From Rotaria macrura (taxonomy: Eukaryota > Rotifera > Eurotatoria > Philodinida > Philodinidae), in the NCBI GenBank assembly GCA_900239685.1, contig OENT01000392.1, positions 1 to 64,000 on the forward strand: a stretch of 64,000 nucleotides of DNA. The letters are read 5' to 3'. The position numbers were made by a program, and so were the translations under genes. The notes below the pieces were generated by a model. It was given only the letters and a program-made list of their open reading frames with translations. It was not told where the DNA came from and ran no database searches. The number at the start of each line of letters is the position of its first letter. Position 1 is the stretch's first letter. Shown piece after piece: positions 24,051 through 37,436 of this stretch.

Positions 24051-24646
24051 CAATTTTGTGATACCGCTTGCTTGCTCGAAATTCAGAATACCACACTTTT
24101 GAGTGCATATTCAACTAGCAAAAAGTTTTTATTCTTCTGGAAAAACGGTTTAGAAAAATGGCCCATATCAAAATGTATCTATGGTAAAAGTTACAGAGAA
24201 CTACATCACGTTCTGGAAGTAAATATTATGAAAAAATTTCAGATGATTGATTGGAAATAAAATTAAGAAATTCGAAAAAAAGCTGGGTTTTGTGCGTTTA
24301 GTCGGATTACTATACCTCAACCAAAAATAACTCATTAGATCTTAAGATTTAACTATATTCCTAATAAAAGTTATAGTTCTGAAAAATGAGATAATTTTCA
24401 TCCAAATCTACAACTATCGATGGAACAAGATCCAGCGTCTGTCTTGTGCAATGACTCTTAGGTACATTCTGAATTCATTGAGCAACAATTATGCAAGCGA
24501 GTGTCTACGTATATTAATATGAACATTGAGGATTTTGAATAAAATGTGTTTTTGAACTACTGGAAATCGAGCAAATATTTTTATTGAATTTTATTTAAAG
24601 TAGACGACATCAAACAAGAATTAGGTATTTGAGGTCAGAAATCTAT

Positions 24647-25011
24647 TTAAACTTTTTTGTTTTTTTGATTAAAATCAGCTGCATGAAATGCAAGATTCTC
24701 CCAATAGATTCTTTTCGTGCGTTGTTGTTCACGTGGATTATTCTGGTCAGAAGGAATCAACAACGATGAATCGTCAATGGCTGAATCTGAAAGTTGATTC
24801 TGATATTGTCGTACCGGCCAACGAACTAACATATGAAAGGAAATCAAAAGAAACAATTTAAAACCAACCATCTATCAAATACATTACATAAATAACTGGC
24901 AGCTTGTGAATGTGGCACAAACATGTCCTGATTGTTATCGTATTCTACTTGACGATGTTGACCATTGAGCATAGGCAGGATAAATAATGTAAGTAGAACA
25001 AAGGTATACAT
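24647..25011 (-). CDS. Small secreted protein, candidate neuropeptide-type precursor
   Basis: Two exons, 25011-24888 and 24825-24647, encode exactly 100 residues ending in TAA. The 62-bp intron has a GTAATG donor and a strong pyrimidine tract before TTAG; the join restores frame (one base plus two). Residues 1-17 (MYTFVLLTLFILPMLNG) are a classic signal peptide with likely cleavage before QHRQ. The mature part is polar, has no cysteine, and contains one dibasic-type site at residues 79-80 (QQRTKR) followed by a 20-residue tail starting IYWENLAFHAADF. An internal SYLFRWPVRQ stretch is aromatic/basic. A signal peptide plus a single KR cleavage site suggests a peptide-hormone precursor, but no family is recognised and there is no amidation glycine. 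AATAAA sits 62 nt past the stop (24585-24580). Confidence 0.5.
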
Positions 25012-25099
25012 GATTATTGTTAAGCAATTGTAAAATTTTAGATCTATAAAAGGGAGATACCAGAAGTACAGAAAAATATGGCTACACGACAAAAATGAA

Positions 25100-25997
25100 T
25101 GGTTATACTGTTAGGTTTAAGTTAGTATGACGAGCTTCAATTATCATCGAAAATGATGATGATGAAGAGATATTTTCTCAATATATATATATATATGCTG
25201 ATACTTAAAGTAGTGTCGATTGGAGATCCGGAAAATCTTACATCCGATTGCACTGTTAACATATAATAAATGTTTATCATTTTGTTTAAAAACAAATCCA
25301 ATATCTTGTGTATCGTATGTTTTCTATTGATACTTTTAACAATATGATAATTAGCGTAGTCTGTTGTAGATATTCTTGAAATGAATAAGAATGAAACAGA
25401 AAAAGATAACCGTCATTTAAATAATGGTTGAACAAAACATATCAGAAATCAAAGCGTATGATCATCTTGGTAGAAAAAGTCAAAATATGTAAATGAATGT
25501 AGATTGACAAATGATATAAATCGGACTCAAAAAAACTATTATAGAAGAGAGAAAAAATAACTACCAAGCAAAGTTTTACTTCATCTATTTTTTTCCATAT
25601 GTGTAATATTATCTTTATGTTATGAGGCAATACAATCATGCATAATCATCACGATTCTACGTCGATAAGATGTATTCGATTAGTTTTGTAATAAATATTC
25701 AATGAATTGAGTAATTAAACTGATACCTACAAAACAAAATCATTGAGTGTAAACCAATTGTCATCTAGTGACATCTATTGCAGCGACATGATTTTCATTA
25801 ATATTCAATTAAGAAAAACAATATATTTTTCAAAGTCAATAAAAATAAATTTTCTTTTCAAATAAAATTGTAAAAATCAAAATTTATTGGTAATAGAATT
25901 GTCAAAATCTCTATTGATCTTATACTAGTGATGCACTAAATGTAATAAATCGAATCTATTTCTCACTTCGTTTCAAGGTCACTTCTGTTGTGTCATC
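25100..25997. other. Intergenic upstream of the protein 4.1 gene
   Basis: Non-coding and AT-rich, with an (AT)n run near 25178-25195. It presumably holds the promoter of the 4.1 gene (plus) and that of the small secreted protein (minus), which are divergently arranged about 1 kb apart. No specific element can be named. Confidence 0.45.
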
Positions 25998-28900
25998 ATG
26001 GATTATCTTCAACCGACTGTTCGAAGTTTTTCAAATGTAAATTTCAAATGACGATTTAAAAAACCGGTTCCATCTATCTTTATTTCTTTCATTTTCTTTT
26101 TTCATTCAGCGACAAAATCGTTCGATAAATGATGAAGATAGTTTCGATACTGATCGTATAAGTGGTTCATTACAATATGGTGATGATGATGATGCTGAAG
26201 ATGATAATCAACATGATCCAAATAGAAACAATGCCATGCCTCAACCGTCTACAGAATATGAAATAATAAGAAGAGATGATAAAAAATCAAAGAAAAAAGA
26301 AGTGAAATAAATAGATCATGATTATGTTTTCGTTCTTTGTACTTATATGAAATGTTGATTTCATTTTTAGGAGGCAAATGAAAAAAGAATACAACGTCAA
26401 CGAGAAAAAGATGACAAGAAGGCACGTCAAAACGAAGAGAAAGAACGTAAAAAAAGTCAAAGTCGAACGAGATCTGCAAGTGAACGAGATGTTAATCGAG
26501 CATTAAATAATCTATTGAAAGCATGTATTGTTACACTAAATGATACTGAAGAAGAAGTAGATTTACTAGTAAATAATGCAAATTTCTCCATATCAACTGA
26601 ATTACAAAAAATAAAAGAATATTTATTCTTATCTTCCAATAGAAAGATGATACGGGTAAATTATTGTTTGAACGTGTCTGTGAATTCTTGCGTATTGAAG
26701 AAAACAATTATTTTGGATTGAAATTTATCAATAATGAAAATACTCTAGTTAGTTTATAAAGTTCTCTGAAAAGTAAATCATCTTTCTCTTTTTATGTTCC
26801 AAATCTTTAGACATGGTTAGATAATGATAAACGTGTATGGAGTCAATTGAAAGGTTCGCACACACACACATATATATATATATATTGTACTTTCAAAAGT
26901 ATTCATATTGCAGGTACTGATCCAGTCTTTTATTTTCAAGTAAAATTTTATCCACCTGAGCCAGCATTACTTCAAGATGATCTTACTCGGTACGTAAAAC
27001 TTATATAATAACCATAGATTAACAAATGCTCAAACAAAAAACATACACACGAAATGTTCTGTTATAGAGAAACACATTAAAAATGAATGCACTCATTTAC
27101 TCTGATTGATGATCTACTGATTCTAGTTTATCATATAGATCTTAGTAGAATATTTGTATTTTGCAGTGCTATCGTTACTAGTTGTAGTTCTATTAGGAGG
27201 TGAGAGTGATACACAATTCTTGTAATCATTATAAAAATTAATCAACCACAAGAATAAGTCTATCTTGCAACGCAGCCAGCATGCCAACGAATGGATGATT
27301 CAAGATAATTAAAATGTTCGTGACTTATTCAGGGTCATGGCTTTGAACTGAATTAAGATATAGACATCTAATTTGAGTTTTTTTTTCTGAAAGTAAATGA
27401 ATCTTGACTACAATGGAGTAAACGATTTTCATCGACTTCGAAATTCATTCAACTTAGAAAAGGCAAGAAAATAATATTCTTTGGAATTATTCTCATGAGA
27501 CTTTTTTTTTTCTCTTTCGCTAATTGATGGCTTCGAGTTAATGCTTAAGAAAGAACTTATTTCGATATAATCATAATGTATTCGAGTGAACAACATGATT
27601 GATTATTTATGCTTTTAAAAAAGGAACAATGTATTTTGGACAACGCCCAATCGTGGTCGTTAACATAACGTTCATAGTTTCAAGAGAGTGCACTTATCAA
27701 ATAGTATGTCTTAAGATCAATAATAGTATGTTTGAATGATAGAAGGAGAAATGGGCAGAATAATTATTGAGACAATAAAAAAGAAAACATTTTATTTTGT
27801 CCTTGTTATTACATCGATTTATGAGCTATATTCTATAAATGACATTTCTTTCTAAGAGAACAAAATCGATCATGTATTTATTGTTAAATGATTAATTTTA
27901 TGTAGAATAAGCTATTAGAGATTTCAAGTATGCTTACAAGAATGCTTAAGTATATGTTATAACTGATTTGTACATTGACATTCTATCCCAACGCTCGATC
28001 AAAAGCGAATACAATAATGCTAATATTTTTGATTGTGATAATAAACGGATGTGTTATTGAATTTTGTTTTTGCTCTATTATCATCGGCATTGAGATACAT
28101 CGTTTTCGTCACAATCCTTAATATCTTGACGGAAAAGAAAATTGTTGATTTGTTATGGAATATGATCGATTGATTATTGAAAATTTTTCTTTTTCGAATT
28201 CTCTCAATAGCTCTCTAATATGTCTTCAAGTACGACATGATATCGTTTCTGGACGGTATGTTAAATGATGAATCAGCTATTTGTAAATTTCTTAACAACA
28301 ATGCGTATTTTTCTTTCGAAGCTTACCATGTTCGTTTGTTACTTATGCTCTATTGGGTTCATATACAGCACAAGCTGACCTGGGAGATTATGATGAAATC
28401 GAACACGGAACATCATTGGATTATTTGACAGAATTTAGGTTTGCACCTGAACAAGACGAAGAATTATTTCGACGTATACATGAACAACATAAACGGCATA
28501 GGTTAGTTTTATCTCATTGTATTTGCTTCTTTTTTTTTTCTTAACAGATATCATTCTGACTTTTTTTCTAGAGGTCAACCACCGAATGCAGCTGATTTAC
28601 ATTTTCTTGAAAATGCAAAAAAATTAGCTATGTATGGAGTTGTTTTACATCCAGCACAAGTAAACATAGATACTATATTTCGATAGATCATTTACCATGA
28701 AAATGTACTTAGGATTCGGAAAATGTTGATATTAATATTGGCGTGTCAGCTAATGGTTTGTTGGTCTATCGTGATAAATTACGCATCAACCGTTTTGCTT
28801 GGCCGAAAATTTTAAAAATTTCATACAAAAAACGATATTTTTTCATCAAGCTTCGTCCTAGCGATGTTCGTATTTGTTTACAGGAATAAATCATATATCG

Positions 28901-31119
28901 AAAATTGAACGATTCTTGTATCTTTAAGTTTGATCAATATGAAAGTACAATTGGTTTTAAATTGCCATCGTATCGTGCGGCAAAATCCTTATGGAAAATA
29001 GCTGTTGAACATCATGCATTTTTTCGGTAAAAATTTTCAAAACTGAAAATCACAACAATTATCTTTTCTCATTCTCAAGTCTTCGTCGACCTGAAGAATT
29101 ACGTAAACGACCAATTATACCGAGATTCAATTCGAATTTTCGCTATACAGGAAAATATACATATCATCAAGCTCGACAATTACTACTCGATAGACCTAAT
29201 CCTGATTTTGAACGATCAGTAAATAAACGAATGGCAAGAAGTTTGGATGCTTGTACGTATCTCATTCAATGATTCGTGTGTTTTCGTTTTTTCTAAATAA
29301 TTTTGTTTTAGTAAACAATTCTAATTCAGGTGAAAACACATTTGAACACTTCATTTTTATCTCTCTCTCTTGCTTATTATACTCACTGATTTGAAATTAC
29401 TTTCATATATCTAAAAAATACTTCATTGTATGTATTTTTTTCCTCTACTTTTAGCTGGCAGTGAAATCAATCGTCCAACTAAACCTGTTGTTCCACAGCC
29501 CTTACCACGTCCTACGAGTATTGAACCTTTTTTTGAAACACGTCGAATACCGCTCAGTTATGTAAGGGATTGTGTTTACGTATTTCTCTTAATTTCTTCT
29601 ATACTCTCTTGATTTTCTATAGAAATAGGTCTAGTTCTTTTAAGGTAATAGGCATGACACAAAAAAAAAAGATGGACGTTTTTTCTAATGAATAGAACAA
29701 AAACCAAATGCATGGATCATATGACTGCCGAAATATGAGATATTTTGATTGACTAGATTTGTTTTTACTTGGTTTAGGAAGATGAAGATCAATATCCACG
29801 ACCTGTAATTGTCAAAGATCCTGAATATGCATATGTAAAAAAGAAACCAGATCGTGATCCAAATGAACGATTACCAGTGAGTAACTTCTTCGTTTGTCTA
29901 GAGCCAAAAAAAATAACGTTTTTCATTAAAATTTCTTTTCCTTTCTTAAAGGTTACACCTCCGAAAATATCGCAACCAACAAAAGTGCCAGTATGTTATA
30001 TTTTAAATTGATTGTTAAAATATGATAAGATTAGACATATGTCACATTCAATTGTTTCGTAAATACATAGAAATAACTATAGAACACTCGTTTATTGGAT
30101 TTGTTAAGTCACGCAAATCAACATTTGTTTCTCGAGTTTGTACTCTTCGAACAAAAACTTTCTCATGAACTGCAATGTGTATGAAGATCATTTTTAATAT
30201 CTTCATTCTTAATAAATACTAGACGCTTTTGTCATGTGATTCTTGATTGCTTTGAAAAAATAAGTCTTTCGTATGATATCAATTCGTCTTGACTGTCTTA
30301 TTTGTATAGTAGCAGGTGCGATCATAGGTCAGATGTATTTCATATTCTTTTAATATCGACTAATTGCCTTATGTTCCGGTATGGTGAAAAATACTTCTAT
30401 TTTTATGCTGCATTTGTTTTCTTTGATTATTGCACTTAGCTCTACAAAATGCGTAAAACATTATAGAAGATAACAGTTAAATGCTGATGGCAACATCAAA
30501 ATTGTATTCTTTCTCTTTCTGTTCGGTAACTAAATTCTTGTTTGTCGAAGTTGAATAGAAATGTTAAATAAATTCGATATCAAAGTTCAAGGTAAATAGT
30601 AGAGGACAAATACTTATGTATTCAAATTCAGATCATAAGTAGAATATGGAATAAGCATCTCAGTTTTCTAATATCTATTTCGTTATGTCGCTGACTAGAA
30701 TTGAATACTATATAAGAGAAAAAATCAGTCATACATAAAAGCAAATGTGATTATTCATAATAACATGAAATTGATGACGTTAATAAACTTGTGGTTTATT
30801 ATTTCAGGAAGTGAAGCCGAAACGGCCACCACCTCCAGCAATATATGTCAATTTTCCAGTAAATAATTATATGACCGATCGTTGTTCGTTTATTTGATAT
30901 TATTCTGTTGTTTAGCCTGAACCACCTGTTCAACCACCGGCGCCACGTGAACCGTCACCTACAATGGATCCAGATGAAGTAATGAATAGATTTTTTTGTT
31001 CTTCTTTGATTTTATCGAATATTTATGTATATTTATTTATTCAGGCTCTACTTGCAGCTATTCGTCTAGCAACTGATCTTGATCCAAATAAAGAAGCCGA
31101 ACAAGTAGTGATGAAATAG
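25998..31119 (+). CDS. Protein 4.1 / coracle homologue (FERM and FA domains), 18 exons
   Basis: Protein 4.1 links membrane proteins to the spectrin-actin cortex; coracle is the arthropod septate-junction member. Exons: 25998-26036, 26110-26301, 26371-26568, 26643-26747, 26811-26853, 26914-26989, 28211-28255, 28322-28501, 28572-28659, 28713-28865, 28929-29026, 29080-29252, 29455-29561, 29778-29876, 29952-29990, 30808-30858, 30916-30978, 31045-31119. Every junction keeps frame; total 607 residues. Residues 1-125 are acidic then Lys/Arg/Glu-rich. FERM spans about 127-406 ([54 protein letters not shown]). The FA region follows to about 463 ([20 protein letters not shown]), then a proline-rich linker. 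The end ([16 protein letters not shown]) resembles the family's C-terminal signature but stops early. AATAAA lies at 31260-31265. Intron 6 is 1.2 kb. Confidence 0.93.
26861..26885. repeat. (CA)n/(TA)n microsatellite in an intron
   Basis: A CACACACA run followed by TATATATA lies between exons 5 and 6 of the protein 4.1 gene. Confidence 0.85.
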
Positions 31120-32006
31120 TAGTTGAATTACTCAGTTTATTCCTTTTCGAAACATTTTATTTGTATAAACGATAGATGTTGATTTTTCATGAACACGTAC
31201 TATAAGAACTTTTCTTCGCTAGATTTCTTCTTTCTTTAATAACATTTATCGTGCACATAATAAAACTGTCATTGATATTCATTTATTTAGATTTTAATAG
31301 TGCGTGCTGCGTGTGTGTGTGTGTGTTTTATAAATGATTTGTCTTGTTTTTGTGAGATATTTTTTCATTTTATATTCTTATTTAAAGCTAAACGTTTGTA
31401 TGACCTTTTTAATACGTGTACATTTTCAAGGAAAACAGTTTATTTTATTTAAATACTCATCCAATTTTAACTATTCAAGCGATATAGTTTGTTCGATGAA
31501 TATGAATAATAAATCTTCATTAATATAAATTTAGTAACTGACTCAACCGAATATTTCTTTTTTATAGTTGAAACAAGAATAGATTTATTCTGTATGTCAT
31601 TCATATTGTTCGAAATCAACAAATAACGTTACAAGTTTGGACAGAAAATCATTGCTTCTAAAAATAACTAATGTATTGTGATATATTCTGTACTATGAAC
31701 GCTACAGAGTAGCATATAATTTTAAATGAAGAGAAATTATTTGTCAGTGGTAGATGTGTTTCTAATTGTTCTCCTTTCCTACATCTATTTTGTTCCTAAT
31801 CGTCGTACTCATTCTCAGATATTCGTTCTAAAATGATTTTTTCTCGCCTTCTCTTCTTTATGGAAAATTAGAAAAATATATGTGTTCGAATAACAAAAAT
31901 TCGAGATCTAACACGATAAAGATATCCGTCGTCCTCGTTTTTTATTAATGAAAAAAATAAAATAAAATAAATATATTTGAGTACAAAATTCTTATCATTT
32001 TTATGA
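31120..32006. other. Shared 3' intergenic region of two convergent genes
   Basis: Holds the 3' UTR of the 4.1 gene (AATAAA at 31260-31265), a (GT)n run at about 31311-31326, and the minus-strand AATAAA of the ART-TPR gene at 31946-31941. No coding frame of interest. Confidence 0.6.
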
Positions 32007-34743
32007 TCACAGTTTCGATGAGACACGTTGAATACTCTCTTCAATCTGCATAACGTCATGATGTGTAGGTGGTAATGAATGACGATAAATCATAGCTGCT
32101 TTTTCGAGATATGATAATGCTTGTAAATATGCACCTGTATTCTCATAGACATAACCCATATTTTCAAATGTTGACGCAATAGATGGATGCTGTGATGGAA
32201 GTGATTTCGATTTGATTTTAAGAGATAAATTATAATGTTCAATCGCCAATTCATGATGGCCAAGACGTTCATATACAGCGCCAATATTATTATGTGATCC
32301 AGCTAGATCGTGATAATTAATAGATGGATGTCGTTGACGTATATCTAAAGCTTTGTGAAATGATTCAAGAGCTTCAGCATATTTCTTTTCTCGTTTATAA
32401 ACAACACCCATATTATTGTAACATCCAGCTACATTCGGATGACTTTTTCCATAGGCTCGTCCCCATATAATTCGTGCTCTATTAAATGCTTCAAGTGCTT
32501 TTTCATGATCACCTTTCTGTTGATAAACAATCCCAATACAATTATAACTTTGCGCTATATTTGGATCGTTTTGTTTCATTATTTTTAATTTGATTTCTAA
32601 AGATTTATGTAAACATTCGAGACTCGTATCATAATCACCTTTCGTTTCAGCTATTCGACCTAAATAATGATATGAACGACTCATAAATACTTGATTGTAT
32701 GTTGAATCGTTGAGTAAACGCTGATAACATTTTTCAGCTTCTTGCAATTTTCCTGTACGTTTTAATGCATTACCAAACGAAAGAAGATTTATACTATTTT
32801 CATCATATTGATGTTTAATATAATCAAATATTGATTTTAAATGATGATTATCATCACTAGATAATGTTAAATGTATTATATAGATATCATTTTTTCCTTG
32901 TAGAATATTTTCAATACGGAAAATACTTCCTAAAGAAAATAAAATTTCTTCCTCTCTTGTTGTTTGACTATGAATAGTTATATCTGCATAAGGTTTTACT
33001 TTAATTAAATGTTGATCAACATCAATTTTAAATAAAACTTTCTTATAAATTTTATCATCATATACATAATTATTTATATAATCGTATGCGTCATTACGAT
33101 TAAGATGCGTAGAAAAAAATGTATTGATGCATAGATATTTTCCAATTGATTCTTTAAATAATTCTAATTCATCGTTGGATACTAGATAACTACGATAGAC
33201 ACGATCTATTGTTGTTGTTTGATCATTTTTTAATTGTCGAATAAGATCATGAATAAAAAATTGTAGCAAATAGAGTAAATCAATATTTTTTGTATTTATT
33301 GATTTATTTAATAGTTGATATAGAAACGAATCAAATGTATACCACCATAATGCATTTGACGATAAATAACTATGTTCAAATTCATGTAAAATTTTTAATT
33401 GATTCAAATTATCATGATATATTGTTTTACATAAATCGATTAATTCTTTTTTATTTTCATTGATTTGTTCAGTTGTTAATTTAATATTTGATAAAAAATG
33501 AATCAACAATTGAGAGTGAAGAAATTCCGTATTGGTATTTGACATTACATTATCAACCGGTTGATCCATATTGAATATATTTATTAGTAAAGGTTCTTCT
33601 AATTTTTTCTGTTTGACATAATCAACTTTTATTTGAGCAACTATTTCATCAATATCAGAATAGACACGTTCAATCTAAATACAATCATATATAACTTAGT
33701 TAAAGTGTCACAAAGAAAATTATATTTAGTTTTAAGATTTTTTCAATATTTGTAAAATAAACATAATATTTTTTTAAATGATTAAACGAAGAAAAAGTAC
33801 AATCCTGTAAGTACATAGTCATATTTTTCACGGATTAGCTGTTGCTTCTTGAGCGTGTTCAAAACGTCTCATTACTTTAGGGCTGAAAATATTAGCATAG
33901 TCTTTCTAATACAGCTAGAAGAAATACATTTTCTTTTACTAAGACGTATTCAATGAACGATGTGAATATTCACAATTACTTGCCGTTCGATTTATTATCA
34001 AGCATTTAAAAACATACTAGATGCATTCTACCACATAGTTTCCTTGTTTTGACATGTATTTGTACAGATGTAAATAAAAGTTTGATGACAAATTAATTTT
34101 TCATGCACATGTCTCTAGGACTAGCAACACTAATTTTCTCCCTTATCAATGCTCTAGGGATTGTAATAGTCGGAAATTCTTTTCAAATAAGAAATGATTT
34201 TGTATAAGATGACCTATGTTACGCATATAATCTATTTAATAAAACGTGTCTATTATTATGATTATTTCATAAAAGGTAAACAAAGAATATATTCCTATGA
34301 AAAGAAATCGAATCATTTTTTAAATATTAGTTATTATTAAATATAGACATATGAATATATTTAGAAAATGATGTATTAGTAAATCTAACCTTTTTGTATT
34401 GATCGATCCATTTCATATCTTGTTTAGTTTCTGTTGAATGAATATAGATCGATATTATTTGTCGCAGTTCAAGTATGCGTGTTACAATTTCGAAAGCATA
34501 CTTTTCATTAATTATTAATAGAATACGATCATCTTTCGACGTAGATCGAATGTATTGTTCACATTCGTCAATATCGTGAAAGATTTTTAAATAGTTTATT
34601 ATCGAACGAAGTTGTTTTTGTATATCGATATTATCATGAATATCATTTGTTGGTAAATCAAGCCAAATTAAAGTGAATATTTCGAAATTATCAGCAATCG
34701 TTGATGATAATGATGATGTACTTGAAGATTCATTTGATTCCAT
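32007..34743 (-). CDS. ART-TPR protein: N-terminal module, mono-ADP-ribosyltransferase fold and tetratricopeptide repeats
   Basis: Two exons, 34743-34390 and 33674-32007, join on codon boundaries (donor GTTAGA after KK, acceptor TTTAG before IERVYSDIDE): 673 residues. Residues 1-153 are an alpha/beta-looking module (FEIFTLIWLDLPTNDIHDN) that I associate with bdelloid ART proteins. Residues about 273-388 are the ART fold with the R-S-E layout: VYRSYL (Arg 279), FFSTH (Ser 306, where STS is usual) and TREEEILFSLGSIFRI (Glu 359 and 361, the ExE). From about 413 to the end are six to seven TPRs in the kinesin-light-chain style (YNNMGVVYKREKKYAEALES, HNNIGAVYERLGHHELAIEH). ARTs move ADP-ribose from NAD+ to protein side chains; TPRs usually bind partners. 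No signal peptide. Polyadenylation hexamer 61 nt past the stop. Intact and apparently active by motif. Confidence 0.87.
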
Positions 34744-34869
34744 TATCCTACAAATATATAATTTTCAAAAAGAAAATTTGAAAGATATTTTCATTTTTCT
34801 ACTTCTTTTTTTTCTGTATCTCTTCGTTTACATTTTATCGTGTTTGTGTTTGTATATGTGTGTGCATTA

Positions 34870-37436
34870 ACCGAAACGATACCGAGATTCGAAACTGAGT
34901 AGAAAATAAAAAATGCAAGTGTATATTTGTTTGATGTGACAGAACGGTAAGAAAACAAAACTTACCTACGTGCGTCATCCTATGATTTTTATATTTGATA
35001 AGTATGAATATTTATAAATTTTGACATTTGTTTTGATTTTCCTAATTGATATATATTTATTCTTAAAAGACGAATCTTAAAATGTCAATTTAACATTCAT
35101 ATCATAGATGACCAATAACTCGCTTCAAAGTCTTTGGAGCTACGTCAGTCATTGACGCTTCTATTTGATCTAACGTACAAGTTGCGTGAGGTAGTTTGTC
35201 TGCACAGATTAACATTGACAGCTTTCTACAGAGTTTGTGGTTACTGCGTTTAATACAATTTGGGGTTATGACGAGAACTTTGTGCTATTTTGAAGTAGGC
35301 CACATCTGAACTAAGCAATGAGAAGAAAATCCTGATTTCAATTTAGATAAATGTTGAAAAAGGAACGAATCGATTTCTAAAATTGGAAGGATATGTGTAC
35401 TTATGAATTTAATTCGAAGTCAATAAACCTTATACTATTAAAATAAATTATTTTAAGATATGAAATCTAGACATCGAATCATCAGTACATACTTGTAACC
35501 ACGGAGAATCAGTGAATAATAAGATCCATCCATGTCATTGTTACACCTCTATCATTAATATCATTTCCATGCAGTATTTAAATTAATGCATTCAATCATT
35601 GATCAATAATATTGCACAAGATTCAAGTTTCATAATTATACAGGAATAGATGTTCTCATCAGAAATCTTAGGTGCCGGTTTTAGAAGAATTTTTAACTGA
35701 GAAAAAAAAATGATTTCTATATTTTTTTTTCTTTCTTCTCGATTTTGTTTTGTTATTACAAGCAAAGTCAACTGAACGATTCCATTGATATGTGTCTCTT
35801 ATTTCTCATTTTTTGAGCACGAAATTTCTCAAAATATGTTTCCATTCAAAATGAATGAAAACTTTTATTTCTTTGATGAATTATTAATAACCAACAATGT
35901 TTACCGGATTTTAAATACTAAACTACTGGCTGCACAATGATGAAATTGAACAAAGAGAAGATTTTTCAGTTGTGATATATCATGAATTCATCGTTGTTTT
36001 TTTTGGCAAATTATCCTGTAATTATTAATGGTTCATGTGAATAGGAATTTTAGGTTTTCATGTATAATAAAACTACAAAATATCATTTAAATATTCTTTG
36101 CAAGTACATGAAAATCTTTCATGTAGAATCGACATTCCTTAAGAAATCTCATAATAATATCCATTAATAAAAATTCAATTATGAAAAAAAAAATCCTATT
36201 TATATTATTATCATGTTAATATTCCCATCGATCGATTATATTTAGTTATTTCAATCATTCGCCTATCGAATTCTTATCATGAACACTAATGGATCCTTTC
36301 TAATGCTTAAAAATAAATTTTATTACAATAATAAAAACTCATTTCTTCTTCTATTTTTCTTCGTCTTCTGATCAATCCAACTGGTTAAACAATAGACCTT
36401 TTTTCATTAAAGTGAAAAGAAAAAGAAAACATAACTATTTATATATGATACTAATCTCATCTAGAAAATAAAGAAAAACAAAATAAGAACCGATCCTAAT
36501 TCCATTTCGTCAATAGTACACTCTGTAATCATTATCACTCGATAGTTATCAACATAGTTGAAGTATATGCACAGTTCTTTTTTTTTTAATCATATAGAGC
36601 ACACTATCGGATGCCTTAGGTCGTATATGCAGATGTATGCATCCGTTGTGTCGTTTACTTTGATCTTGTTTATTTTTGTCCATTCTATTCATTGGTATTG
36701 TACCATAGGTCTATCATAAACACATGACGAACATATATGTGTATATGCATATTCAACACATCTTTAACCATTTGTCATTTAGCCAACAGTACCGTAGTCA
36801 AATGAATTAAGAATTCTAATGAATAGCTATTTGTCTAAATAATATTATATAAACGAATATGATTTGTTCATATGTGTAAATATATTTGATGTTTATTTCT
36901 TGTTTTGTACAAAACCATGGACATATTCTATATTTTAATCGAAACAAAATTTCATTTTCTATATGCAAGTTTATTGAATATATTTATTGTACGAATGTTC
37001 AAAGCTAAAGAGGTCAATGCTTTTATAAGTGATCGATGACTATCTATTGTAGCATACAACTATACAACGTCTATGAACATATGACAAGATCTATAGATAT
37101 TGTGATTATATTTCTATCGTACATTTTTATATAACATTCATTTGAATGAAGTCATGCATATGTTATCTTGCTTTTTCTCGAACTAGTTGTTGAAATTGTT
37201 GCAAAGAACTATTCTGAACTTTTACATATTATCGATTCGATAATATGCTCCTAAGGATAAAATAAAATGTTATTTGCAATTCGTATCTTTCATTAATTAG
37301 TTTAAAATAAAAAATGATGTTTTTGTATATGTATATATATATATATATTGATTGAAGCAAAACACGCACAAATATAAAGAATTGGAATGCATATAGTTTG
37401 TTTTTTTGTTCTTATTTTCTTGTTTTTTTTTAATTT
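34870..37436. other. Intergenic
   Basis: About 2.5 kb with no supported gene. It lies upstream of the ART-TPR gene and downstream of AP-2. An (AT)n run is at about 37327-37349. A CA/GT-rich stretch near 34835-34865 is just upstream of the ART-TPR start. Confidence 0.5.
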
